64,000 nucleotides of DNA from Rhodanobacteraceae bacterium (GCA_027019085.1 JALUXG010000019.1:1-64000); one strand, 5' to 3'; positions 36,721-46,232 are shown, counted from the first letter of the stretch. Notes: generated by a model not told the origin, from the letters alone. Numbers and translations are program-made.

Positions 36721-37536
36721 TCAATCGTTCTCGTCGGCCAGTGCTGCGCCGCGTTCGGCGCAGGCCTTGACGGCGCGCGCGACGATGCCGCGCAGGTCGT
36801 CACGCTCGAAGCTTTCCAGCGCCGCCTGGGTGGTGCCGTTGGGCGAGGTGACGCGCTGTCGAAGGGTTTGCGGCGACTCGCCGCTCTCGACCAGCATGCG
36901 TCCGGCGCCCAGGCAGGTCTGTGCGGCCAGTGTACGCGCGCTGTCGCGCGGCAGGCCACGCGCCACCGCGGCGTCCTCCAGCGCTTCGACCAGCAGGAAG
37001 AAATATGCCGGTGCCGATCCGGCGATGCCGGTGACCGTGTCGATCTGTGCTTCCTCGTCGACCCAGGTCGTGATGCCGGCCGCCTGCAGAAGCTGCTCGG
37101 CCTGCCGTTTTTGTGCCTGCGTGACCTGCGGGTTGGCATACAGACCGCTGGCGCCGGCACCGATCAGCGCCGGTGTATTGGGCATGCAGCGGACGATGGC
37201 CGCCTGGGTGCCGAGCCAGCGTGCGATCTGGTCGCTGCGGATGCCGGCGGCGATCGAGACCAGCAGCGGTTGCTGGGTGCGCACCGTACCGGCCAGCGAG
37301 CGGCATACCTCGGCCAGCACCTGCGGTTTGACCGCCAGCACGATCACGCCGGCACCCTCCGCGGCCTGCTGCCCGTCCGCGAAGACCTGCACCCCGAAGT
37401 CGCGATGCAGTGCCTCGCGCGCCTCGGAGCGCGGTTCGACCACACGGATGCAGTCAGGGTCGGTATTCCCGGCAATCAGTCCGCCGATCAGGCTGCGCGC
37501 CATGTTGCCGCCGCCGATGAAGGTAATGGTTTGCAT
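36721..37536 (-). CDS. proC: Pyrroline-5-carboxylate reductase
   Basis: A 271-residue enzyme, last step of proline synthesis. The Rossmann motif TFIGGGNMARSLIGGL starts at residue 4. VLAVKPQVL, RCMPNTPALIGAGASGLYAN and the C-terminal dimer segment TVTGIAGSAPAYFFLLVEAL are family signatures, with VTSPNGTTQAALESFE near the end. The ATG at 37536 is chosen for the family start MQTITFIGG. The usual yggS gene upstream of proC is missing: the next gene is pilT, divergent. Confidence 0.95.
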   Translation of the reverse strand: MQTITFIGGGNMARSLIGGLIAGNTDPDCIRVVEPRSEAREALHRDFGVQVFADGQQAAEGAGVIVLAVKPQVLAEVCRSLAGTVRTQQPLLVSIAAGIRSDQIARWLGTQAAIVRCMPNTPALIGAGASGLYANPQVTQAQKRQAEQLLQAAGITTWVDEEAQIDTVTGIAGSAPAYFFLLVEALEDAAVARGLPRDSARTLAAQTCLGAGRMLVESGESPQTLRQRVTSPNGTTQAALESFERDDLRGIVARAVKACAERGAALADEND

Positions 37537-37756
37537 GCAAACTGCCTTTTTCGAGCCTGGCCGCACGGCAATCGCCATGCGGCATGGATACGGGATGGCC
37601 CAGCGTATCCGGAATGTGGCCGCGCTCCCAAATCACGACCGGTACCTGGCTGGGTGCGCGCATGTGCCCGCAGGCTGGGTATACTGGCCCGGGGTGCGGC
37701 CGGCTCAGGCTTCGGTACCGTGCCGGCCGGGTGTTTCCGTGACAAGGGGAGTGTGA
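37537..37756. other. Divergent intergenic region between proC and pilT
   Basis: No gene. TATACT at 37680-37685 is a possible -10 element for pilT, with no clear -35. This is where yggS would be expected by comparison with pseudomonads and many xanthomonads; no trace of it is readable. Confidence 0.45.
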
Positions 37757-38794
37757 ATGGACATTGCCGAACTGCTGGCCTTCTCGGTCAAGAACAAGGC
37801 CTCGGACCTGCACCTGTCTGCGGGCCTGCCGCCGATGATCCGCGTCGACGGCGACGTGCGGCGCATCAACACCCCTGCCTTCGAGCACAAGCAGGTGCAT
37901 GCGCTGATCTACGACATCATGTCGGACAAGCAGCGGCGCGATTACGAAGAGTTCCTGGAAGTGGACTTCTCGTTCGAGATTCCCGGCCTGGCGCGTTTCC
38001 GCGTCAATGCCTTCAACCAGCAGCGCGGCGCGGCCGCGGTGTTCCGCACCATTCCCTCCGAGGTGCTGACGCTGGAGGACCTGGGCTGTCCGCCGGTGTT
38101 CCGCGACCTGATCGAACAGCCGCAGGGCCTGATCCTGGTGACCGGACCCACCGGTTCGGGCAAGTCCACCACCCTGGCGGCCATGATCGACCACATCAAC
38201 AAGAACGAATACGGGCATGTGCTGTCGGTCGAGGACCCGATCGAATTCGTGCACACCTCGCAGAAGTGCCTGATCAACCAGCGCGAGGTGCATCGCGACA
38301 CCCACGGCTTCAACGAGGCCCTGCGCTCGGCGCTGCGCGAGGATCCCGACTACGTGCTGGTCGGCGAGTTGCGCGACTTGGAAACCATCCGGCTTGCGCT
38401 CACCGCGGCCGAAACCGGCCATCTGGTTTTTGCCACCCTGCATACCAGTTCGGCGGCCAAGACCATCGACCGCATCATCGACGTGTTTCCGTCCGGTGAA
38501 AAGCCAATGGTGCGCTCGATGCTGTCCGAATCGCTGCGCGCGGTAATTGCGCAGTCGCTGCTGAAGAAGGTCGGCGGTGGCCGCATCGCGGCGCACGAGA
38601 TCATGGTCGGCATCCCGGCCATCCGCAACCTGATCCGCGAGGACAAGGTGGCGCAGATGTATTCGTCCATCCAGACCGGCCAGCAGCATGGCATGCAGAC
38701 ACTCGACCAGTGCCTGCAGGATCTGGTGCAGCGTGGTGTGGTGGCGCGTGACGAGGCGCGTGGCTACGCCAAGAACAAGGACATCTTCCGATGA
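37757..38794 (+). CDS. pilT: Type IV pilus retraction ATPase PilT
   Basis: A 345-residue hexameric ATPase of the secretion-NTPase superfamily. The start MDIAELLAFSVKNKASDLHLSAG is the family N-terminus. Walker A is GPTGSGKST, the Asp box is around LSVEDPIEFVH, Walker B around LREDPDYVLVGELRDLET, and the His box is TGHLVFATLHT. The retraction-specific motif appears as GRIAAHEIMVGIPAIRNLIRE. It drives pilus disassembly, twitching motility and DNA uptake. It lies 142 bases upstream of pilU. Confidence 0.97.
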   Translation: MDIAELLAFSVKNKASDLHLSAGLPPMIRVDGDVRRINTPAFEHKQVHALIYDIMSDKQRRDYEEFLEVDFSFEIPGLARFRVNAFNQQRGAAAVFRTIPSEVLTLEDLGCPPVFRDLIEQPQGLILVTGPTGSGKSTTLAAMIDHINKNEYGHVLSVEDPIEFVHTSQKCLINQREVHRDTHGFNEALRSALREDPDYVLVGELRDLETIRLALTAAETGHLVFATLHTSSAAKTIDRIIDVFPSGEKPMVRSMLSESLRAVIAQSLLKKVGGGRIAAHEIMVGIPAIRNLIREDKVAQMYSSIQTGQQHGMQTLDQCLQDLVQRGVVARDEARGYAKNKDIFR

Positions 38795-38936
38795 CCGCGG
38801 CGACCGGTTCCCCGATCCGGTCGTGCGCCTGACAATGCTTCGGGGTTCATCCATGCGAGCGGACTGCCGCGTGTGCGGCAAGGCAGACGAACCGTCCGGT
38901 CGAGTGAAGTGACGCGAATACCGCAGGAGCCGGATC

Positions 38937-40088
38937 ATGGCCGAAATCGACTTCACCTCCTTTCTCAAGCTGATGGTGCACAAGAAGGCATCCGACCTGT
39001 TCATCACCGCCGGCGTCTCTCCCTCCATCAAGGTCAATGGGCGCATCGTGCCCGTCACCCAGCAGCCGCTCACGGCGCAGCAGTCGCGCGACATGGTGCT
39101 CAACGTCATGACGCCGAGCCAGCGCGAGGAGTTCGAGAAAACCCACGAATGCCAGTTCGCCATTTCCGCGCAGGGCGTGGGGCGTTTTCGTGTCTCGTGT
39201 TTCTACCAGCGCAACTGCGTGGGCATGGTGCTGCGTCGTATCGAGTCGAAGATTCCCAGCACCGATGAGCTGGGGTTGCCGCCGATCATCAAGCAACTGG
39301 CCATGACCAAGCGTGGCATCATCATCTTCGTTGGCGCCACCGGCACCGGCAAGTCCACCTCGCTGGCAGCCATGGTCGGACACCGCAACCACAATTCGAC
39401 CGGGCACATCATCACCATCGAGGACCCGATCGAGTTCGTGCACAAGCATGAAGGGTGCATCATCACCCAGCGCGAGGTCGGCATCGATACCGAGACCTGG
39501 GAAAACGCATTGAAGAACACGCTGCGCCAGGCCCCCGATGTGATCCTGATCGGCGAGGTGCGTACCCGCGAGACCATGGAGCATGCGATCAATTTCGCCG
39601 AGACCGGCCATCTGTGCCTGTGCACGCTGCATGCCAACAACGCCAACCAGGCGATCGACCGCATCATCCACTTCTTTCCCGAGGACCGGCGCCAGCAGTT
39701 GTTCATGGATCTGTCGCTGAACCTCAAGGGCATCGTGGCGCAGCAACTGATCCCGACCCCGGACGGCAAGGCGCGGCGGGTGGCGATGGAGGTCCTGCTC
39801 GGCACGCCTCTGGTACAGGATTACATCCGCCAGGGAGAAATCCACAAGCTCAAGGACGTGATGAAGGAGTCGACCAACCTCGGCATGAAGACCTTCGACC
39901 AGAGCCTGGTCGAGCTCTACCACGCTGGCGAAATCAGCTACGAGGATGCCCTGCGGCATGCCGACAGTGCCAACGAGGTGCGCCTGAAGATCAAGCTGGC
40001 CCAGGGTGGCGATGCCAATACCCTCAGTCAGGGCATGGAAGGGGTGGAACTGGTCGATTCGGAGAAGGACAACGTGCACCGTTTCTGA
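38937..40088 (+). CDS. pilU: Type IV pilus retraction ATPase PilU
   Basis: A 383-residue PilT paralogue that assists retraction under load. Walker A is GATGTGKST, the Asp box is ITIEDPIEFVH, Walker B VILIGEVRTRETM and the His box TGHLCLCTLHANNA. It is longer than PilT at the C-terminus, as usual. A GGAGCC sequence precedes the ATG. Transcription probably ends at the hairpin at 40111-40133. Confidence 0.96.
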   Translation: MAEIDFTSFLKLMVHKKASDLFITAGVSPSIKVNGRIVPVTQQPLTAQQSRDMVLNVMTPSQREEFEKTHECQFAISAQGVGRFRVSCFYQRNCVGMVLRRIESKIPSTDELGLPPIIKQLAMTKRGIIIFVGATGTGKSTSLAAMVGHRNHNSTGHIITIEDPIEFVHKHEGCIITQREVGIDTETWENALKNTLRQAPDVILIGEVRTRETMEHAINFAETGHLCLCTLHANNANQAIDRIIHFFPEDRRQQLFMDLSLNLKGIVAQQLIPTPDGKARRVAMEVLLGTPLVQDYIRQGEIHKLKDVMKESTNLGMKTFDQSLVELYHAGEISYEDALRHADSANEVRLKIKLAQGGDANTLSQGMEGVELVDSEKDNVHRF

Positions 40089-40110
40089 GTGGCATGTCTG
40101 TCCCGTGCGA

Positions 40111-40133
40111 CAAGGGCGCCCGAGGGCGCCCTT
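40111..40133 (+). terminator. Terminator hairpin after pilU
   Basis: The perfect stem CAAGGGCGCC / GGCGCCCTTG with loop CGA or CGAG, followed by GTTTC and a T-rich stretch. It lies between convergent genes and may act on pilU. Confidence 0.7.
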
Positions 40134-40167
40134 GCGTTTCGTGCTCTTTCGATGATGTTGCAGGACG

Positions 40168-41880
40168 TCAATTGCGTTTTACGGATACGTCGATTCCCAA
40201 GCCGCGGTTATCGACGCGCACATCCTCGTTGATGGACCCGATCTGTTTGGCCTGCTGTTTCATGTTCTGCAGGTTTTCTTCGAGATTCTGTCGGGATTCG
40301 GCGCCAGCCTTGCCTTTGACCGCCATGTTCTGCATGGACTCTTCCATGGTGTCAGCGATTTTTTCGATCAGCTTGCGGTACATCGTGCCGTCCAGATGGA
40401 AGCTGGCCAGGAAGCCCTTGCCGGCCTGTTTTTCCTTCAGTGTCTGCTGCAGCTTTGGACCTTCTCCGGCACCGACCGCGATGGCCAGAACATGGTCGGT
40501 CATCGCAGCCCATGCCGGCAGCCCGCCCACTTTCCCGGTCAGCGATGCAGGCAGTGCAACGGGTTTGCCGTCTTTGGCAAGTTTCAGATCGCGCAGCGGA
40601 GGCAGGGCCAGCTGTGCCGCGGCGAGCAAACCCTCCGGATTGTTCGAGGCGATCAGAGCCTGGCCGCTGATCTGCGGCAGTGAGCCCTTGTCAAATGCCA
40701 GGTCATCCAGGATCACGCGCATGCCACGCAGATCGTTGATCGTCGGCAGCGCTGTTTTCAGCAGGGCCATGCGAAGCTTGACGAATCCGTCATTGAGTCC
40801 GACGAGAGACGGACAGGTAAAGGGCTTGGCAGCTACCGCTTCGGCCTGCGCGGTCCAGAAGCTGCGGATGTCCTCGACCGGCAGGGCGATGGCGATATCG
40901 GCCGGATGAGTGCTGGGCTGTCCGAGGCCAGGAAGGTGAACATCGACGCCAGAGAAAGCCCTGGCGATATCCGGGGCCAGGTCGATGCGGATGCGATAGC
41001 CGACATGACGCGCATCGAGAGCGGTCATTCCGGTGCTGATCATGGGTACACGCGCTGCGATGCGTTGCAGGTCGGGCTCGCAGCTTGCCGGCATCATTTT
41101 TCCTGCCCCGGGTTCGGCGGCCACCAGGGCCTTGAGCATGGGGTCGTGCTGGCCCGCAATCAGGCGTGGCCATTGCGTCAGGTCCAGGTAGGCCAGCGAA
41201 TAGGGAAGATAACCGTTGTCGCCGGCGATTTTTTTCAGACGCCCGCTGCTCTGCACGCTGTCTTTCGGTTTGTCGAGCCCGAGCGCCATGCGCAGAAGTT
41301 TCGAGTCGTTCACATCGGGCAACAGTGCGAGAACGGCCTGCTTGTGATCGATCGCCACGATGAAACGCAGCCGGATCTTGCCGTTCCATGCCGCCTGGCG
41401 GTAGCTGACGCCATCCAGCTTGACTTCGGCCATGGGCGTGCCCCAGGCCTTTTCCAGACGGGTGATGAAGGCATTGAAAGCCGACGGATCGGCAAGCTGG
41501 ACTCGAAGTACCGGGCTCAGACCCAGCCCGTAAAAGGCGGACAATCCATCCGCATCGAGTCCGAGGTGCTTGATGATCTGCTGCACCGTGCGTCCGTTCA
41601 TTTCATCGGCAAGCGTGCGCAGTACGGCCGCCAGGTGCGGTTTGTCGTTCTGGAGCTTTTCTGCCAATTGCCGAAGCTGGCTCACCTGCATGGGAAGCTG
41701 GGCGTTGGCCTGCTTGAAGGCGAGGGCGCGCATGTCGGCGTCCATCGGCTTGAGGTTGGCGGCCAGGTAGGGCGTGTCGGCCGGTACGTAGCTCAGCGGT
41801 GCATTGGCGTTTTTGTGACTGCAGGCGGCCAGGGTAACGACAGCCAGCCCGCAGAGCAGGATGCGAAGATTCCGTTTCAC
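40168..41880 (-). CDS. Large uncharacterised lipoprotein
   Basis: A 570-residue protein with a GTG start at 41880 preceded by GGGGGAAATATC. The signal peptide ends in the lipobox TLAAC, making Cys20 the likely lipidated residue. The mature part begins with YVPADTPYLAANLKPM, a pattern seen in large DUF3352-like envelope proteins, and continues as a mix of helices and short strands without a recognisable catalytic motif. The C-terminal region is rich in Q, M and K (about 530-560). The function is unknown. It is a single-gene unit convergent with pilU. Confidence 0.7.
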   Translation of the reverse strand: MKRNLRILLCGLAVVTLAACSHKNANAPLSYVPADTPYLAANLKPMDADMRALAFKQANAQLPMQVSQLRQLAEKLQNDKPHLAAVLRTLADEMNGRTVQQIIKHLGLDADGLSAFYGLGLSPVLRVQLADPSAFNAFITRLEKAWGTPMAEVKLDGVSYRQAAWNGKIRLRFIVAIDHKQAVLALLPDVNDSKLLRMALGLDKPKDSVQSSGRLKKIAGDNGYLPYSLAYLDLTQWPRLIAGQHDPMLKALVAAEPGAGKMMPASCEPDLQRIAARVPMISTGMTALDARHVGYRIRIDLAPDIARAFSGVDVHLPGLGQPSTHPADIAIALPVEDIRSFWTAQAEAVAAKPFTCPSLVGLNDGFVKLRMALLKTALPTINDLRGMRVILDDLAFDKGSLPQISGQALIASNNPEGLLAAAQLALPPLRDLKLAKDGKPVALPASLTGKVGGLPAWAAMTDHVLAIAVGAGEGPKLQQTLKEKQAGKGFLASFHLDGTMYRKLIEKIADTMEESMQNMAVKGKAGAESRQNLEENLQNMKQQAKQIGSINEDVRVDNRGLGIDVSVKRN

Positions 41881-41992
41881 GATATTTCCCCCGAAACAAT
41901 GGATGGACTCCCGGGCATTATGCCCGCTCGGAGAAATGGTGCGAGTGACAGTTGTAATGGGCCGGAAGGCACATGCCGTTTGGCACACGTGA

Positions 41993-42919
41993 TCAGCGGC
42001 CAAGCGCTTCGGCCAGTACCGCCATGCGCACGAACACGCCATTGCCGACCTGTTCCAGGATGCGCGATTGCGCGCCATCGGCCACGGCCGGGTCGATCTC
42101 GATGCCGCGGTTGATCGGCCCTGGATGCATGACCAGGCAGCCTGGCGCGGCCCGTGCCAGGCGCTCGGGTGTGAGGCCGTACTGCTGGAAATAGCTGGCC
42201 TCGTCCGGCAGCAAGGTGGCGGCCATGCGTTCTTTTTGCAGGCGCAGCATGATCACCGCATCGACCCCTTCGATGGCCGCATCGAAGTCTTCCAGGACCT
42301 GGCAGCCGGGAACCTCGCTGGTTTCCGGCAACAACGAAGCCGGGCCGCACAGGCGCAATTCGCGCACGCCCATGGTGCACAGCGCATGGATGTCCGAGCG
42401 CGCCACGCGTGAATGGCGGATATCACCGCAGATCGCCACCCGCAGTTTCGTGAAGTCGGGGTGATGCTGGCGGATGGTCAGTGCATCCAGCAGGCCCTGG
42501 GTGGGGTGGGCGTGGTTGCCGTCCCCGGCATTGATGATCGATACGCCGCTCATGGCATGGCGGACCATGAAGGCCGGCGTGCCGGTCTCGCGGTGACGTA
42601 CCACGATGGCATCCAGGTGCATCGCTTCGAGCGTGTGCAGGGTGTCGAGCAGGGTTTCACCCTTGTTGGTGGACGAACGGGCCAGGTCGAAATTGACCAC
42701 GATCGCACCCAGGCGTCGCGCGGCCAATTCGAACGAGGTGCGCGTGCGCGTGGACGGTTCGAAGAACAGGTTCAATACCGTGCGGCCGGCCAGAAGGTCG
42801 AGTCGACGTGTGCCATGCAGGCTGGCCTCGCGCATGCGTTCGGCGCGGTCAAGCAGCCGGCCGATGGTCGTCGCATCGAGTTCGGCCAGGGAAATCAGGT
42901 GGTGAAGGTGGGTGCTCAT
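41993..42919 (-). CDS. pyrB: Aspartate carbamoyltransferase catalytic subunit
   Basis: A 308-residue enzyme joining carbamoyl phosphate and aspartate in pyrimidine synthesis. The carbamoyl-phosphate site FEPSTRTRTSFE is at about 52-63. HAHPTQGLLDALTI, GDIRHSRVARSDIHAL and the C-terminal HPGPINRGIE are family motifs. The start giving MSTHLHHLISLAELD is used; two further in-frame ATGs lie upstream. It is the last gene of the gshB-tonB-yqgE-ruvX-pyrB operon. No pyrI or pyrC-like partner is in the window. Confidence 0.96.
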   Translation of the reverse strand: MSTHLHHLISLAELDATTIGRLLDRAERMREASLHGTRRLDLLAGRTVLNLFFEPSTRTRTSFELAARRLGAIVVNFDLARSSTNKGETLLDTLHTLEAMHLDAIVVRHRETGTPAFMVRHAMSGVSIINAGDGNHAHPTQGLLDALTIRQHHPDFTKLRVAICGDIRHSRVARSDIHALCTMGVRELRLCGPASLLPETSEVPGCQVLEDFDAAIEGVDAVIMLRLQKERMAATLLPDEASYFQQYGLTPERLARAAPGCLVMHPGPINRGIEIDPAVADGAQSRILEQVGNGVFVRMAVLAEALGR

Positions 42920-42976
42920 GGCCATCCGGTCGGGAAGAGGCATCGTATTGTATGCGTGTCCATGAGCGTGTTCGAA

Positions 42977-43405
42977 TCAGGGGGCGATGCCATCGCGCAA
43001 CCATGATTCCAGGATCACCGCCGCGGCCTCGGCATCGATGCGCTGGCCGTCGCTTCGCCGGCGCAGACCGGCCGCCCGCTGCGCGGCAAAGCGCCGCGCG
43101 GCTTCCTGCGAACTGTTGCGTTCGTCGCAGAAATGCGGCGTCAAGCCGTAGCGTTTGCCAAGGTGTTCGGCGAAGCGCCGGGCGGTGCGGGTCATCGGCT
43201 GTTCGCCACCATCACCGTCGAGCGGCAGGCCGACGATCAGTTCGTCCGGTTGCCAGGCGCGTACCAGATGATCCATGCGCGCCCAGTCCGGTTCGCCCTT
43301 GCGCACTTCGATAACGTCCAGCGGACGTGCGGTGGCGGTCAGGCGGTTGCCCACCGCAACCCCGATCAGCCGGGTCCCGACATCGAAGCCAAGCGCGCAG
43401 TTCAT
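42977..43405 (-). CDS. ruvX: Putative pre-16S rRNA nuclease / Holliday-junction resolvase, YqgF family
   Basis: A 142-residue RNase H-fold protein. The catalytic acidic residues are in ALGFDVGTRLIGVAVGN, HFCDERNSS and RIDAEAAAVILESWL, and the central VGLPLDGDGGEQPMT is conserved. In E. coli the protein trims the 5' end of 16S rRNA. The ATG overlaps the yqgE stop by four bases, and the pairing of the two genes is almost universal in proteobacteria. Confidence 0.94.
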   Translation of the reverse strand: MNCALGFDVGTRLIGVAVGNRLTATARPLDVIEVRKGEPDWARMDHLVRAWQPDELIVGLPLDGDGGEQPMTRTARRFAEHLGKRYGLTPHFCDERNSSQEAARRFAAQRAAGLRRRSDGQRIDAEAAAVILESWLRDGIAP

Positions 43406-43965
43406 GCGTGACCGGCGTAACCGGTGAGCTGGGTGGGGTCGACGCCGACCAGGGCGGCGGCATCGACCCAGCGTTCCTCGAGCGGGGCTTCGAACACGAT
43501 GCGGGCATCGGCCTCGGTGGTCAGCCAGGCGTTGTCCCTCAGTTCGTGTTCGAGCTGTCCTGCGTCCCAGCCAGCGTAGCCGAGCGCGACCACCGCGCGA
43601 GATGGTCCCTGTCCAGCCGCCATCGCCACCAGGATGTCGCGTGATGTGGTGACCGACCAGTCGGCATTGATGCGGTAGCTCGATTCCCAGTGGCCTTCGC
43701 CCGTATGCAGCACGAAGCCGCGCTCGGTCTGTACCGGGCCACCCAGCAGCACCGGCATTGCAGCCAGTTCCGGGTCTTCGCATTCGAGCTTCATCTGCGC
43801 CAGGACATCGCCAAGACTGAATTCGGACAGACGATTGATGAGCAGGCCGATGGCGCCATCCTCGCCGTGTTGGCAAACCATGGCCACCCCGCGCGAGAAG
43901 TTCGGGTCGGTCAGGGCCGGCATGGCGATGAGGAACTGGCCGGCAAGTGTCTGCACGTTGTCCAT
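43402..43965 (-). CDS. yqgE: YqgE/AlgH family protein
   Basis: A 187-residue protein of the UPF0301 family. The N-terminal LAGQFLIAMPALTDPNFSRG and VMVC-like AMVCQHGEDGAIGLLINR are signatures, and the central LGGPVQTERGFVLH and YAGWDAGQLEHEL complete the pattern. AlgH influences alginate and other traits in Pseudomonas; the molecular role is unclear. Tightly coupled to ruvX, 16 bases after the tonB-like gene. Confidence 0.93.
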   Translation of the reverse strand: MDNVQTLAGQFLIAMPALTDPNFSRGVAMVCQHGEDGAIGLLINRLSEFSLGDVLAQMKLECEDPELAAMPVLLGGPVQTERGFVLHTGEGHWESSYRINADWSVTTSRDILVAMAAGQGPSRAVVALGYAGWDAGQLEHELRDNAWLTTEADARIVFEAPLEERWVDAAALVGVDPTQLTGYAGHA

Positions 43966-43981
43966 GGCCGCATTGTAGCGG

Positions 43982-44851
43982 CTAGCGCGTCTTCAGGTCG
44001 CCGTTGCGCAGGAACTGGTACGTCCGGGTGATGTTGAGCTCATCATAGTGCTTGCCGGTACGCGGGATCGGCGGGAACGGTCCGGCCATGCGTACGATGC
44101 GTTCGGCGGCCTCGTCCAGCAGCCTGCGGCCGGAACTCTCGATGATCGCGATGCGCTTGACGGTGCCGTTGCGGCGCAGCACCACGGTCAGGATCAGGCT
44201 GCCGCTGTAGCGGCCGGTCCGCGCGGCGTCGGGGAAATTGAGCGTGCCGACGCGCTCGACCCGTGCGGCCCAGGCGCGCATATAGGCGGCATAGGCGTAT
44301 TCGCGGGTGTTGGAATTGACGTACTTGATCTTCGGGCGCTTGGCGAGCGCGGATTTCTCGGCACGGATCTGCGCGGCCAGCCGGGCCATTTCGAGTTGTC
44401 GTTCGATATCCAGCCGGGCGGGCCGGCGGTCGGTCTGCGGATGCTCCCGGCGGTCGCTGCTGCTGTCGACCGTCTGCCGCGATGCGCCGGTCGTGGTGAT
44501 CAGGTGGGCCCGGCTGGCCTGGGTCGGTGCCGGTGCCGAGGGGCGGATGGGGCGTGGCGCGATACCCGGGTCCGGTTTCGGCAGCGTGGTGGAAAACGGT
44601 TGCGAGGGGCGGTGCGCCTGCTTGCTGGTGCCGCCTCCCTGGTTGTTGGCCTGGGCCAGGAAGTCGGCCTTCTTCGGCGCTTTCTGGTTGGCCGTGTTCA
44701 GCAGGGTCACGTCCAGTGCGGGCAACTGCGCTTTGGGCTTGGGGTAGGCAAAGCCGATCCCGAGCACGATCAGGCCGTGCAGGACCAGCGAGAACAGCAG
44801 GGTGGCGCCCAGCAGGTCGCCGCTTCCCGGGCCGGTGGTGGTGTGCGTCAT
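43982..44851 (-). CDS. tonB: TonB-like energy transducer
   Basis: A 289-residue protein from the ATG at 44851; a GTG two codons upstream, overlapping the gshB stop, is also possible. A single N-terminal membrane helix (about 15-35, ending near AYPKPKA) is followed by a long linker rich in Pro, Ser and Thr. The C-terminal TonB domain runs from LNFPDAARTGRYSGSLILTVV to PFPPIPRTGKHYDELNITRT. It would pass proton-motive energy from an ExbBD complex to outer-membrane receptors. No exbB or exbD is in the window. Confidence 0.88.
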   Translation of the reverse strand: MTHTTTGPGSGDLLGATLLFSLVLHGLIVLGIGFAYPKPKAQLPALDVTLLNTANQKAPKKADFLAQANNQGGGTSKQAHRPSQPFSTTLPKPDPGIAPRPIRPSAPAPTQASRAHLITTTGASRQTVDSSSDRREHPQTDRRPARLDIERQLEMARLAAQIRAEKSALAKRPKIKYVNSNTREYAYAAYMRAWAARVERVGTLNFPDAARTGRYSGSLILTVVLRRNGTVKRIAIIESSGRRLLDEAAERIVRMAGPFPPIPRTGKHYDELNITRTYQFLRNGDLKTR

Positions 44852-44853
44852 GC

Positions 44854-45801
44854 TCACGAAAGGCTGGATTCGATGGCGTCGAACATCTGGCTTGCGATGG
44901 TAAGCCCGAACTGTGCGTCCAGCTCGCGGATGCAGGTGGGGGATGTGACGTTGATCTCGGTCAGGTAGTCGCCGATCACATCCAGGCCGACGAAGCTCAG
45001 TCCGCGACGACGCAGGTCGGGCGCCACCTGGGCGACAATCCAGCGATCACGATCGCCCAGAGGCACCCCTTTGCCGCGCCCGCCGGCGGCCAGGTTGCCG
45101 CGGAAATCACGCCCCTGGGGAATGCGCGCCAGCGCGTAGGGCACGGCTTCGCCATCGATCACCAGGATCCGCTTGTCGCCTGCGCTGATTTCCGGAATGA
45201 ACCGTTGTGCTATCGCCAGCCGCGTGCCGCCTGCGGTGACCGTTTCGAGGATCGAGCGCAGGTTGGGATCCTCCCGGTGGCTGCGGAAGATGCCGCGCCC
45301 GCCCATGCCGTCGAGGGGCTTGATGACGACCTGGTCATGTTCGGCCACGAACGCGGTCAGATCGCCTTCATCGCGGGCCACGCGGGTCGGCGCGCAGCAT
45401 TGCGGAAAGTGCAGGGCATACAGTTTCTCGTTGCAGTCGCGCAGCGCGCGCGGGCGGTTGACCACCCTCACGCCTTCGCGTTCGGCCATCTCCAGCACCA
45501 TCGTGTCGTAGATGAATTGCGCGTCGACGGGAGGATCCTTGCGTGCCAGCACGATGTCCGCCGTGTTCAGCCGCTGCCACGCGGGCTGGCCCAGGGTGAA
45601 CCAGTCCGCCGGGTCGTCGCGAACCTCGAGCTCTGCCATGCGTGCCCAGGCAAGGCCGTCGCGAACCGCCAGGTCACCCTGTTCCATGTACAGCAGGCGG
45701 TGCCCGCGTCGCCGGGCTTCGAGCATCATGGCAAAAGTGGAGTCCTTGGCGGTCTTGATCGACCGGATCGGGTCCATCAGCACGGCAACGGTGTGCGGCA
45801 T
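44854..45801 (-). CDS. gshB: Glutathione synthetase
   Basis: A 315-residue ATP-grasp enzyme that adds glycine to gamma-glutamylcysteine. The N-terminal VAVLMDPIRSIKTAKDSTFAM, then LARKDPPVDAQFIYDTMVLE, VVIKPLDGMGGRGIF and the C-terminal GLDVIGDYLTEINVTSP are all family motifs. It is the first gene of the operon that runs to pyrB and is divergent from the Pil-Chp operon, the same order as in Pseudomonas aeruginosa. Confidence 0.96.
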   Translation of the reverse strand: MPHTVAVLMDPIRSIKTAKDSTFAMMLEARRRGHRLLYMEQGDLAVRDGLAWARMAELEVRDDPADWFTLGQPAWQRLNTADIVLARKDPPVDAQFIYDTMVLEMAEREGVRVVNRPRALRDCNEKLYALHFPQCCAPTRVARDEGDLTAFVAEHDQVVIKPLDGMGGRGIFRSHREDPNLRSILETVTAGGTRLAIAQRFIPEISAGDKRILVIDGEAVPYALARIPQGRDFRGNLAAGGRGKGVPLGDRDRWIVAQVAPDLRRRGLSFVGLDVIGDYLTEINVTSPTCIRELDAQFGLTIASQMFDAIESSLS

Positions 45802-46232
45802 GGGTCATCCTCGGTGTGGCATGCATGTCGTGGGTCAGGGTAGCTTGCCGTGCCCTGCCGCCGGTGAACAGGGGGTGTCCGGAACCGGGGCATGTGCCGG
45901 CCACCGAGCGTCTGTCGCGGCCCGTGACTTGGGTGCCTGCGCGCACGGCGCCATCACCGTGCAGGCGAAAGTCTGGTAACGTTGCCCCGTGGGCGAGGCG
46001 GCCAGTCGGGCGTGTCCGTGCAAGACCTTGGGCAACAGATGCTTGCGGCCTCAACTTGACAAGTTTCCTAAACAAGCGTTAAACAGCCTTGAATGCATGG
46101 CGGTTTTGCGGTTGTGACCGGTGCGAGGGCACCGCGGTTCCGCACACTGGTGGGGTAGTGGCCTTGACAGGCTTGTACGACATGGCAATCAACGGATCCC
46201 GAGCCCTTCAAAGGGCCGCAGGGGGGCGGTAA
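45802..46232. other. Divergent intergenic region between gshB and pilG
   Basis: About 430 bases without a gene; short frames here have no family resemblance. It contains the likely pilG promoter (46056-46084) and presumably that of gshB on the other strand, which I cannot place. The long 5' leader of about 140 bases before pilG shows no recognised riboswitch. Confidence 0.55.
46056..46084 (+). promoter_or_regulatory. Probable sigma70 promoter of the Pil-Chp operon
   Basis: A perfect -35 hexamer TTGACA (46056-46061), a 17-base spacer, and TTAAAC (46079-46084) at the -10 position. The -10 is a poor match (three of six), so the promoter may be weak or activator-assisted. The leader to the GTG start at 46233 would be about 140 bases. 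Confidence 0.5.

Noticed and set aside
42968-42985. GTTCGAATC, resembling a tRNA T-loop
   Set aside because: No acceptor, D or anticodon stems can be built around it, and it overlaps the upstream side of pyrB and the end of ruvX.
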